64,000 bases of DNA from Nepenthes gracilis (lineage: Eukaryota > Streptophyta > Magnoliopsida > Caryophyllales > Nepenthaceae). Location of the stretch: assembly GCA_033239525.1 (NCBI GenBank), contig BSYO01000002.1, forward strand, positions 28,626,068 through 28,690,067, read 5' to 3'. Within the stretch, counting starts at the first letter, position 1. Each line of letters starts with the position of its first letter. Under the pieces are notes generated by a model that was not told the origin of the DNA, did not search any database, and worked only from the letters and a program-made list of their open reading frames with translations. This document shows positions 1-13,200 of this stretch, in pieces. Made by a program: the position numbers and the translations under genes.

Positions 1-119
1 ATTAATTATAAATAATTAATATATCTAAACTAATTATTTATAATTGTATCATTTAATTAGAATTTAATTAATTATATCTTATCATATAAAATATTTTTCA
101 AATAAAATTTATATAGTCT

Positions 120-1045
120 TGTTGCGTCCTTGAATCCGAATTATCATGCAAGTAAATGGGATACTTGATCCTTCCACGTCGAGTTGAATTAGAGCCGATC
201 CAGTCTCGTCTCTTCAAATCTGAACCTTGTGCAACGCGATTAAAAATGAGATGTCAAATGATGGCGAAAATTATTCTCATTGTATATTCTCCGACGCTGA
301 AGTCAGAAATTTTTTCAATAGTATAGAAAGATGCATAAATGATATATAGATGTATGTATTAGTTGATCAAGTATTTGGATACACCCAATTGATAGACGGC
401 TTAGAGATGCACTCGACAGAAGGACGGCTTAGAGGTGTGTCCGTAGAGGGGCATCTTAAATGTGCTATTGTAGATTGTACGACTGTCTAAATATTATTAG
501 AATGCTCTAGAGAGATGGGGGCACTTGAATGGAATATCTCCTAAAAGGAGAACCTTTCTTTGATGAAATCCCGGGTGAATTAGGTGAAAAGTTTTCTGGA
601 AGAACTGACGATTAGAGTCTCTATTCCTTCTCTTTTCTAGATTCTCCTCTCCTACCTCCTCTTCCAGATTCTCTTCCTTTGGCCACTTCCTCCATTTTTG
701 CGAGAATGAAAGGGATATTTATAGAGGTGAATGGCGGTTAGATTATTTTTATCCAATAAGAACTGCCTATGAATAGGATAAAATGGTTATTCTGACTAGT
801 TAATTATGATAGATTGTTTCCATATGTGGGAAGTGAGTGATTATGCACGGTGATTATTTTGTAAAGATTTATCGAGTCTATTATGGTGAGTTGTGCTGAA
901 ATTGTTGAGTCGTTAGATTAAATCAGCAGTGGCTGCTGAGTAGGGTCTGCTTGGACGTTTTCTCGACTTTCAATTATAATAAATTCTATTGGACTTTTAA
1001 TTTATTTATAGACCTTTTTTTCAGTCAAATTTATCAAACACATCA
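120..1045 (-). mobile_element. solo LTR, minus orientation
   Basis: The segment starts TGTTGCGTCC and ends ACATCA on the plus strand, so on the minus strand it reads TGATGT...GGACGCAACA with the usual TG...CA LTR ends. The flanks are AGTCT (115-119) and GGTCT (1046-1050), a 4/5 target-site duplication. A minus-strand TATA box (CTATAAATA) lies near 715-724 with pyrimidine-rich sequence beside it, as expected for a U3/R junction. No coding sequence is present. It shares both termini with the solo LTR at 48048-48901, although the bodies have diverged. The family (copia or gypsy) cannot be told from the LTR alone. Confidence 0.6.
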
Positions 1046-4000
1046 GGTCTTATTATCATCATAATAATTTAAATATTATTCTTCAAATTATAATAAATAA
1101 TAATTGTTTATAAGAATTTTTCAGTACGGATTATTCTAGAGGTGGGCCACTCGCTTGCACGATTGATTGTAAGATAAGGCACAAGCTTTTAATTATTGAT
1201 ACCACCCTGCCTGTCTACTCCAATGCTTGCTCGCTGTACCACTTCAATAATATAACATTTGAATTTGAATTTGAATTTGAATTTGAATTTTGAATTTGAT
1301 TTTTAAATAATTTTTATTTGTGTTATTTTTTAATAATATTTTATGCATTTACTATATATATATATATTAGTTATAAATTTAATCTAAAGAAACAAACAAT
1401 ACAAAATTTTTTATATTTAATACTTCCAGAATAATTATCGATATTTAAACTTCTGATATATTTTATAATTTTACTGATCTCGAAATTTGGAATCTCAATA
1501 TTTCTTTTATTTTTCTTTTTCTAATATCGGGAATCATAAGTTTGATATTATTTTTTACTTTTCATTTAAAAATAAAAAATTTAAAATTTTTTGAATATTA
1601 TTTTATTTTATTAATATTTATTTATAATATAATATAAATTAAATTTAGATAAAATTTTATGACTGATTAATTAGAATGGGCTAAATAATGTTGATTATTT
1701 AGGCCAAAAATCTTAATAGTGCCGGTTCATGGGCAGAATTGAGAAGATTCTGATTTAATTGATGGACATTTTTTATTTATAATATATTTATTTAAATATA
1801 TATATATATATATATATATATACTTAAAAATAAATAATATTTTAAAAATTATAATATTTAGTATAAAATATAATATAATTATATATTTTATAAATAATTA
1901 TTATATAAAAATTATTAATTATATAAAAATATATTCTATTAAAATAATTTTAAAATTAATATTTATTTAAAATAAAAAATATATTTATAATTCGGATTGG
2001 TTATGCTAAATTGGACACTTTTATTTTTGACTGTGTTTGGCCAAAAAAATAATCGGGCCTGATTTTATTATCTTATCCATTCATAATACTTTTATATTTT
2101 AACTAAATTTTATGATATTTTAAATTGATCAAATTAAATTAATTAAAAATTTTAATTTTAATCGGATATACTTTATAATTAACTAAAAATTTTATTGAGC
2201 GTCAAGAATTTTGAAGTGTCACATTTATTTTGTAAATTTTGAGATTTTATATAAATTTATGTGCATGTTTCAATTTATATATGTTCAAATAAAAATTCAA
2301 TTATATAATTTAGGATTGTCAGCCTTAAAAAGATTTAAAATTACAAAATGTGGTATTACAATTTTTTTCTTTTTTTTTTAAATTAAAAGGCATAAACCAA
2401 AAGATTTATAATCCCAATTAAAAAAAATAAAAATAAAAAATTATAATGAAATTATGAATCCCAAAATTAAAAAAGAAGAATAAAAAGATATCGTGATTCA
2501 AAATCTCAAGAATAGTAAATGACATTGAAATTTTGAATAGGTAGATATGATTTAAAGGTTTAAATTATTTTTCCTAAATATTAAAAATAGAAAAATTATG
2601 AATTTTAATTTATAGAATCAGTGAATTTAGGTCCTGTTCATTTAAAAATATATTTTTTATTTTTTAATTTTTTTTACTTTTTAACTTTAAAGTTTTTTTA
2701 AAAATATGATTATTTGTATACGTTAGAAATACAAATAATTTAATAAGTCAATATTTAATAATAATTAATTATAAAATTTTTAGTTATCTAATATTATAGA
2801 TTACTAATTGATAAATTAGTTAATAAATTTAATAAATATATTTATTTTTAATTAATTAACTAATTAAACTCATATTATGATAATTTATTTTTAAATCATT
2901 AAAAATTATAAAAATATATTTACCATATAATAGCAAATTAAATATCAAATGTGATTTTTAATTATAATCTAGTATATAAAATAGTATATATCTATATATT
3001 TTATAAATATGATATATATTTTTAATATTTAGTCATTAACTATTATTATGTTAGAAGTATATATTTAACTCATTTGATCTATGTTTAATAAACTATTGAG
3101 TCAAATTTAAATTTAATTATATCATAGTAAAAATTAATTACTCAAATTTAAATTTGCTAATTCATAACTTTTATGATATCACATACAAATCTAATCATCA
3201 ATTGGTCAAAATATATATCAATAACACATTATTTTTAATAATAATAATCATTTAAATTATTATGATATAATTAGTTTAATTTTTTAATTAAATTAACAAT
3301 ACAAATGATTTAATTTGTTGAGTTATGAAACATATTAATTGGGAACATAGATATTGCTATTTATTAAATAACCTAAATATTGATTAAATGATGATATTTT
3401 TTATATTAATAATTATATTTTAAAATGGGTAAGTGTAAAGATAATTCAGAATCTTATCATATATTACAGTATTTTTTTTATTAAATTAAGTAAAATCATC
3501 AATAAAGACAAATTATAGAAACTGTCAATGTGCACATTGGTTCAGTTTAGACAATTCATGCAATTTGTATTGTCAAGTTCATTGAAATAAAAAATATTTA
3601 TTTAATTTAATATATTATTTTACGCCCAGCTAATTCTGATCCAAATGCACCCATCAATCATGAGCCGCCATGATGGTTAAATATATACAATTTTATTCAA
3701 AAATAAATAATTTTTTTATAAAACTATTTAAATTAAACCAACCCACACTATTAATAATAATTTGACTTAAGTACTGTTTGATTATTACATGATCTTTTTC
3801 ACCCAGATCGCATTTTTTGTTTGATCATGGTTTAAAAATCTAAACTAAACCAAACCAATTCAAGTAGCATAATATAAATTATATATTTTAATATAATTTT
3901 TCTAATTAATAGAATCTTATATATATATTGTTTTATCATAGTAGTAATGTAGTCTAAATTTAAATTTAACAATGATATAATTAACAATATTGTTTCAATT

Positions 4001-4507
4001 TCTTTATTCTTCATTTTCGCTATATTTATTATATTATTTCACAAAAAATGATTGAGATATACTTATTAAGGCAAATATTATTGAATATTACTTTAACTTT
4101 CATATAACCCATATCAAATCAGAAAAATAATTTTTAGACTAATAAATTTAAAACTATAAAAAACATGAACGGTCCTAACTAATCCGTACACCATGGTTTG
4201 AAAGGTTTGACGATTTAAATCAATTTTGCTATGAATTATCCTTCAATCTGCACTAAACCACCATGTGTTAGTCCTTAGTCTTACAGGGTCCTGCAACTCG
4301 AGCTTGTAATATTCGAATGGCAGTAAAACAATCTCATCACCACACCATAAAAAATCCATCTTCTGGATAAAAAATTTGAGATAATCTTACTCTAAGTAAG
4401 AATAATCAGATGAAATTTGAAATCTGTGGTTCAGCTGGACCTCCTACCTTACATAATTTCTGTGAAATTACTTCCATGTCTTATTTTCTATCTTCAAAAA
4501 ATTTACA
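1046..4507. other. AT-rich intergenic DNA, no gene seen
   Basis: This is a very AT-rich spacer with short TA runs (about 1795-1822), A/T homopolymers and no open frame resembling a known protein. The last few hundred bases form the 3' flank of the minus-strand mannosidase gene. The 60-residue minus ORF at 3832-4014 is low-complexity I/L/Y-rich and is taken as chance. Confidence 0.6.
1257..1300. repeat. (GAATTT)n microsatellite
   Basis: About six head-to-tail copies of GAATTT, with one slipped T near the end. It is a simple sequence repeat in intergenic DNA. Confidence 0.85.
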
Positions 4508-6016
4508 TCATATTGACAACCAAAGCCCACAGTAGCCAGATGGGCTGCAAGATCTCCTTCTACATGTGGTTGCATCAGTTCCGCAATCGTAGCCATTCAA
4601 ACACCGATGGTCTCTACTAGCATCAGGGATGTGGCATGCGCTTTCCACTGTCCGATCGCCTTCCCCACCGGAGTTCAGTGTAGTTGCAGGACAGACTTGC
4701 AACGACAGCGCACTAGCGGGTGTAGCTTGACTCATTGGTCTCTGCAAAAATAAACAGATGGAGGTCATACATATGTGCAATCATGAGATGGCAGCAAACC
4801 TAAAGTCCTATTACTTGGAGTTAGCAATAATAATTCATTCCTGTGAGTTCACTTTGTTTAAGCAAAAATACTCTAAAATTATAAAAAATTTGGAATTATT
4901 TTCTATTGTCTTACTCAAAATTGTTCTAGGCTTAACTCTCAACTCTTTAATTACTTGTTGTGACTCAACCAAGCAGCAAAGTCAGTACCAGTATTGAGCG
5001 ATATATATTAGTCATAGAACCAAAAAAGTCAATATTTTAATATCGGGCAATATATAGGATATAGCAGCATACAACAATTTTGTCACATATTTCACTAGAG
5101 TTTGACTTGGCCAAAAGGCAGTTGGCTTGGCTAGATTTTACCCAAAGTTGAACTCCAGCCAATGATTAGGTCATCAGATAAACAAATACGTGTGTGTATG
5201 CGCGTGCATGCGTAGACACACACACACACACGTACCCACATAAATGCACTCACAAACACACACCCACATAAATGCACTCTCAATAGAAAGCTAGAGGTGG
5301 CAATTTATAACAGAAAAATGCACTTCTGAAAGTAATCTTCAGATAGCTACCATCATAATATCATAATGCATGGAGTCATATATACCTGGATAAGAGTGTA
5401 GTTAGCTAGAATATAGGAGTCCGGAAGCTTATCATGCCAATCACTTAGTACTGGAAGAGGATGACCTTCCGTTGTAAATATATAATTCCCCCCAACCAAA
5501 AATGAATTGTCGAAGAGAAGATATAGATACTTGCATCTGCAATATGACAAGAAAAACTCAAACTTAGCATGTTACAAATATATTGGCCGATATTATAATA
5601 TATTGATATTAAATCCCATAATATCAATATTTCTTGATTCAGCAATAATAACGTAATATATTTTTATATTAATAATATATCGCAATATATCAGCCGAATG
5701 ACCCAGTTAGTTAACGATTTTTAGGAATTTTTTATTATGATATATTCGATATCAATAAATATTATCCGATACCAATATATTTGCAACCGATACCGATATC
5801 GATATTTTCATCCAGGAGGTGTATATAAAGGCCAAATCATGATTCCATGAAGTTGCAGAGGTCTGGAATCCTACGTCTCAGAAAGGAAGAAACTGTGCTG
5901 ATGGTCTTCCAACTGCATACTTGTCACATCTCTAACGCTTGCAAAACCACCTTTCACTTTGGTGTACTGATTCAGAGACTTCATAATTGATTCACCCACT
6001 TCCAAGTACCATGGAT
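4508..6016 (-). other. MNS5: MNS5 exons 13-15
   Basis: Exon 13 is 5875-6016 (residues about 404-451, [10 protein letters not shown]...), exon 14 is 5386-5536 (452-501, holding the TTEGHPLP calcium-site motif) and exon 15 is 4508-4741 (502-578 plus TGA). Each is bounded by AG upstream and GT downstream, and the phases join cleanly: ET spans 13/14 and phase 0 joins 14/15. Exon 15 encodes the Cys-rich tail with pairs such as CxxxxxC and CRRRSC. Confidence 0.93.
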
Positions 6017-9000
6017 CTGATTAGATAAACAAGAACGGTTTAGTAAAAAGCCAGCTGGATTGATAACTATGGAGCATTTGCTCATATTATGGAAATTCAG
6101 TGGGAAATGATGTGTGAATGTGATAATAATTTGTTCATATTATGGGTTTTTTTGTCTATTTCCTATGTCTTTATAGTTTATAATGGAAACTGTTATAATC
6201 CTCCCATTTTTTAATGTCATCCCCTATTACCCTAACAGGACTCTTTTATGACAAGCAAGCAATATTGAGATCGCATAGAAAATGAACTTAGTTTAACTTC
6301 TGATGTCGCAAGGTGGAATGATGTCATCTGAAAAGGGTAGCCTTATATGCGAAGCTCCAGCTATAGGTGGGGTCCAAGAAAGAATTGGGCAAATTTGGAA
6401 ATTTATTAAATGTGGCCTTAACTTACATAATGTAAAAGGCAATTTTCATGACTTGAAACCTTGATCATTAAGACACATGGTGACTTCCAATGATGTATCC
6501 CAATCTATGCCTATATGCAGAACAACCACAAATTGTGCCGTTAAGACTTCTTTTGGTCCCTCCTTTGGTACACGACCCTGGATAGGCTACTTTCGGGTGC
6601 CTATTTGTCTCGGCTTCTAATACCCTATCTTGCTTTAGAAACAAAATAAGGGGTTTTGCCCCACACAATTCAATCTAAAATGAACTTCTGAAGGGCTTTT
6701 AGTTGAAACAACAGCTAGAAGCTTCTCAAAAATCTCATTCAAGAAGCTGAAACTGTAAGTAATATGAGAGTCTAATCTTCAAAAATCATCCCCGCTTTTG
6801 AAAAGGCTTTCCGTACAACAGAGTAAAGGTATAATATTATTCATTCCGTTGTAAAACGAATTGTATTTTTTCCTGTGCTCCGTTAAGTGAAGAGGATCTA
6901 TATCAAACATAATCTCTAGAATGTATGGAACTCTTTGATATTTCCTGCAACAAAATTCAGAGTGTTTGCAATATTCCTGCAGACTTTTGATTATGTTTTT
7001 CGATAATCTACATCAGGAAGTAAAAAAAAAAAAAGGGAAATATGGAGAGATCGACCACACATAGTGCAATGTCTTGTTTTAATTTACGAGTAATAATATC
7101 ATTAATATAATTTACGGTTTGGAAGATAATTGTATAATGTAAATTTGAGTCAAATTTGAGAAAATAGGCCCAGTACTTGAAAGGTGCTCATCTCGCACTC
7201 ATGTGTAGTTGATACGCTCAATGCACGCCTATGGGTCGCTCATGCACAGCTTGGACACAATGTTGGCGCCTAACACAACGCTCGTGCACAGCGCCTGCTG
7301 TACGCCTCTCCGACGCTCATACAGCAATTGTATTATAACAATGCCTACATATTGTTCAGCCATTTTGAAGGAAAAAGGAGAGAGAAGAGGGAGAAAGAGG
7401 AGAGGAGAAGAAGAAGAGAAGAGAAAGAGGAGGATAAAGAAAATTTTAGGTATTTTGGAGCCAGATCAGAGGTTTAAAGCAAGTATCTTCAAACTTGATA
7501 TTTGACCTATTTCAAAATCCTTTAATTTTATTTATATATTGTGTTTGTATTGAGCATGCATGCCATCTTTTATCTCCTTATCTTGAATATTGTTGCATGT
7601 ATGTGATTTCACTTAAGTTTTGAAGTTTTATTTGATTTTACCAAACATTTAAAAGTTTCATTTATTTTGCACATAATTAGTAAATATTTGAAAATATTAT
7701 GTTTATACATAAAGAAATATTTGTGAAAGAAAAGTTATGGAACTAGTACATATGGCCTTACATGTGGCATTCTATGTAAGTACTCCGGATAAAACTATAT
7801 TTTGTCTTTATATGGGTTTATACTTTTCCATAGAATAAAAAGTTTTGATTTGTACTTTTCCTACAGAAAGGAAAAGTTTATAATTGTTATAGAATCCATC
7901 GTTTGATATTTTGTTGAAAACCATTTGAAGGAAAGAAAATTAGACATTCTAATATATCAAGCACATTTGAGAACTAGATCTATTCTCATGGATGGTAAAA
8001 GAAAGTGGCGTTGACCACATCTATTGGGAAAAATTTGTAGACAATCCGCCTACAAGTCAAATAATAGCATTTTACCTTAAGGTGGTGATATGCGCAACTT
8101 TTCCTTAATATTGGTCTTTTGATCATTGGTTCTTAGATTTTAGCATGATTTGGATTTCTAGATTTTCTCCTACATCGTATTTGTATTTTGAAATGTTTGG
8201 TCTTTAGAATATTTGCATGTTTTGGACACAATATTTGGATTTATTCGACTTTGAATATTTAAGCCTTTAGAACGGTTTCATATTGCTTGGACTATTTGAT
8301 ATTTGTATATAGATTGTAAATTTTGCATACGAAATTACACTTGGACATTTGATATTTGGATATTCAATTTTCAGACATTTGACATATTTGGATCTTGATG
8401 TATTGGATTTTGAACGTATTTTATTGTTTTTTCGTCCCTTTGTTCTATTTTATTGGACATATATTTATTTTATATATATACTGATACTTGTTAAGTTTTA
8501 AACTTATGATTAATCCTATTTTCTAACCCTTTCAAATTAGAGGATCCTAGATACGTGTAAGATTCAGACAAAGGGTATTTAAAAATTTGGTCTATGCATA
8601 TTTTATATTCGAATTTGAATTTAATTTGTTTTAGAATTTATATTTGGGTTTGTTGTATATTCAATTATTACAATATGTATAATTTGGAATATTGTCATGG
8701 TTTGAATTTTATTGAAACGTTTCCTTACGATGGCTTGAGATATGAGCAAGTTGATATATTTTATTTTAGAGACTGGACAAAATTAGTTATGTTAGATCCT
8801 GTGTCTGCTGTGACTCGTAGTCATATTGCTCTTGGTCTTTGGGTTTGGTGTGTCAGGAACAGGGTTTGGAAATATTTGGATTTTTAATTATTTATGGATT
8901 ATTATTTGGAATGTTTATTTATTTAATTATTATCTCTACTCAGGCTGGGGACCTAACACATTTCCAGCAACAAAAAAGAAGTGTATGCAATGTTCCTGCA

Positions 9001-10160
9001 GCCTTTTGATTGTGTTCTTCATTAATTTGCGTCAGTAAGTAAATAAGAAAAGCAACTGCGGAGAAATTGATCGCATATAAGACAGGCATGTACTAGTAGG
9101 AAATCGAAGTGGAAAGTCTATAATAATCGTTCTGCCTGAGAATGCTATGCAATGTCAAAATAAAGGGGGATTAATTCCTGAACTTTCTAACATTCATAGC
9201 CCAGCTAGTTGCACTTCCCTTTACTTATATAGAATAAATACATATCTTTCTCAATGGTAACGACCTATAAATAGATTTCTCACTTTGCAGAAAAGGAGAA
9301 TGACAAAAGTCACGTTATACACAATCCACTGCATAAATGGTTGGATAAGAATCACATGATTTGCCATGAAGATAAACATTTTGAATGAGCATTTTTCCCT
9401 TTTTATCCACTCCCCTCCCCTTTATTTTTGACCAGCAACATATTAGTAAGGAAACCGGGAACAGATCCAGGATTGCAGTTATGGGGAGACAGAAAAACAT
9501 TGGATCAAAATATAAATATTATATTTTAACCAAAACAAAAATTTCAATTCAAAACAACAAAATATAGTTGTAAGATAAATACCATATACATATATATTAT
9601 TTGATTAATTTACATTAAGAAAAAACTTGAAGCTTGATAATATAAAGACAAAAAAGATCAAATATAGGCAAATTATCTTCTTAGTTCTTTTATATAATAG
9701 CCCAATCAGACTGATGCATATAGGTAAATGGACTTTTTTCGGGTTGATATTAGTCTTCAGAAAAAGTAAAAAATTGAAGAGTAAAGGAGAAAGGGAGAAA
9801 GAAAAGTAAAAGAAAATTTTAACCGCATGCTTTATTGAAAGTGTTACTTGCACACACAGGACGATGCAAAAACTAAATTTAGAGAACTTACCATTTTAGA
9901 AGTAGTGTTACATCTAGCAAAAAGTAAACTTCTGTTAGTTTTAGGACTAATAAATGGCACAGTTACAAGTTAAGAAGAAGAAAATTGTAATTGACAAAAG
10001 CAAAATGATAGAAAAGGCAGCCTTGGGACTAAGGAATAGAAACTGAAGTCCAAAAAACAGCTAAAAAATAACTCATTGCTGCTGTGCTGTGGATTTGAAC
10101 TTGATCCTCCATGTTCCTCTTTAGCAATCTTACCATTGCTCTCCCAAGCAACTTGTATAA

Positions 10161-10212
<52 letters not shown>

Positions 10213-13200
10213 TTCATGTTAGAGGGTGACCCGTCTGAATCCCACCTAGATTTATCACTGAATGAAATCAAATCCTATGCTTTCTAAACCAAGCTACATT
10301 AGATGTAGTGAGTGTGCAGACTAACAGACCTTTTGTTGCCTGATATAGGTAGAATGTAGACTCTGCCAACTCAGGGCGCAACGGGTAATACTTTTCTGTA
10401 GGATGCAACATTTGATGGTCGAGCAAATACCTGAAAACAGTGCAAGTTTTTTTTCTCAATTTCCAGTGAAATATCTGGTGATAACTGTGTGCATGAAACC
10501 ATATTTTTCCAATAAATCGGCCGATATCTGCCCTTAGGTTCCAATTGGCAAAAATAGTTTCTATATGATACCTCCAAGTAGCCGAGACCAACACAGCCGC
10601 AACGAATATCAATATTATTATTTTCACCTACACAAGAAACAAAGGAAATGAACTATCTATCATGCTGGGAGGATACCTTTCAGGCAAAACTCCAAATGCT
10701 TTCCACACATGGAAAAACTCGCGATGGGATGAATTTGCTGCTGGAATATCCCCAACAAGAACCTATTTGACAAATGAAGCAGCGAGAACGTCAGATTATC
10801 TATAAAGTTTGTGAATCAAAAATTAACACCCCTTGTTGCTTGCCTGTAGGCCTGGCCAGAATGCTTGCAGGCTTGTAAGTTGCCAAAATGTTGCACGCCC
10901 AGTTCTCATATCAGCTTCATGGTACCTAGGTAAAAAAAACACATTCAAATATAGCTAAGCATGCTGTTCCCTCACATCTTTTCCATGCAATGTATCTTAA
11001 ATATTGATGCAGAAGCAGCAGCCTTATTGCTGCAGATAAATGCAACTGGGAGACAATCTGGTGTCAGCATGGTTGACAACATTGGCCAATATATAATGAT
11101 TACAAAAGCTCCTATACCAATATTTTCTGATATTGGATAATATCCCAATATATCACTATAACGTTGACATATCGCACGACAACATGCATATTTATCTTTT
11201 CTAGAAAAGAGAATTCATACTTCTTTCCTTCCCGAGATGAGAACTCATATTTATCTTTTCTAGAATAACATATATCATCCGATGTATCAACCATTTTTTC
11301 CACTGTTCTTCGCTCTTGGAAGTTTAAATTCACGTTTTAAATATACCTAAATCATTTTAAAAACCCAAATTTGCTTATTATACATAGGTATAAAAATATA
11401 TAGATCAAAAGTTTTGGTATCTTTTTCAATGACTTAAAAAATTATCAAGATTAATTTTGATAAAATAACTAAAACTTCTCAAATAGGTAAATTAATTATT
11501 AAAAATTGTCCAAATTTAGCATATAATTCACCAATGACGTTGTCACAATAAAAAAATTCGTTTGCAATGTCCAATACCAATACTATCGCCTGATACGGCC
11601 CATACCAATACATCCACAACTTGTTGGGATCACTCCTATGTGGAAGTCCTTAGGACTTAGACAGAGCATGAATGTGCTGGGAATGAAAAAATTTCGGTCA
11701 ACTTTGTTGACCGGAGTCAACTATTCTGGTCAACAAAGTTAACCGGAGTCAACTTTTCCGGTCAACTTATCCGGTCAATATGTTGACCATCATAAGTTAT
11801 GAGTCGTCTGAAGAAGCGGGACGAGCTACTTTGACCGGTCAACGGTATGGTTGACCGGCTAATGTGAAGCGACGGACAACAGAATTGATATGCTATATTT
11901 GAGAGATCTAAATGACTGTCATACCCAAAAACTGTACGGTTGACCTACTCTTCTGGGTGGTTAGTGGAAATCATTTTTGGGACTCCAAAGGATAATCGGT
12001 CTGCAGAAGCAGGCATGCGCCGCCTGCTGCAGGACCAGACATGCGCATGCAGGCAGACCTTGGAAGTTGAGCACCAACCACTGACCTGTGGTGATGGGTG
12101 TATGTATATATGTATGTACACTTTGCACATAAAAAAAACATAGGAGGAGAGTTGCAAGGCAAGAAGAGTTGAGGGTGAATGCAACAGAGGAGAGAAAGAA
12201 AAGAAAGAGAGCTGTGAGGGAAACAAGTGTGAGAGCCTTGATTACTTTGCTTTGTTCTTATTTTCACCTTCTGTAACTTTCTCATAGTTAGTGATTCTTA
12301 GTGGACTTAGTGTCCCGTGGTTTTTCCCTTGATTCATAAGGGTTTTCCACGTAAAGTTCGGTATTCATTTCTCTCATCTACTCTCTACTCCACAGTGCTT
12401 ATTGTGCCCTATTGGTTGGCTGTCCATTCCGACCAACAGGTGAAAGTTGTTCCTGTAATTTGGTAAGTAAGCCGCCCGTTACCCGCCAACACAACTAATA
12501 CCAATATTTCATCCATAGTGGTCAATGATGGTATAAACCCAAAATGGAAATTCTCAAATCATGAAGGGTATGTCCGGAAGTCTTATGTATGTGAAAAAAT
12601 CTTAAGATAGATGTTGCTATTCTTAAATTTTAACCAGATGTCCAAAACAGGTGGAATAAGAATAGTAGACGGGTATATATAGGTAAACAATTATGATGCA
12701 CATTAAACGGCGGGATCAGGGAATTAAATTATGCAAACTCAACAAGTGTTATAGCACTATGTGATCCATAAGTGCCTAAATAGACTAGAAAAAGTAGCTG
12801 TTCTCACACTTTAAGCTACAAGAAAGGTGCACAGAGGCATTTCTAAGCCCATGATGTACCCATAACCTAAGCATGATTAGAGCAAAGCTAAGGTATTCGA
12901 TGGTTGTCAGAATCATCAAGTAAAATCCCTGATTTCCCAAAATGATAGGTGATATAGCCTCATCGACAAAGACGCTCTCTATGATTCTCAGTCAACCAAA
13001 GGGTAACCCTATCATTTTCAATCTGATAGAATTCCTAAGTTAGTTTAGACACTTCAGCTGCTGGTCTGAGCTCAACAAAGACCTCAATTTTAAATAAAGT
13101 AAATTCTGAGAACAAAACTGGAGTTCCCTGGTTATCAAGAGAGCTTGCATTGGCTGAACCATGGAAGGAAAAATTGGGTGATGTGGAAAAAATCAGCTAA

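Noticed and set aside
7209..7505. 98-aa ORF with Arg/Glu/Lys tail
   Set aside because: Reads through a GA-rich tract of a transposable element; no conserved motif.
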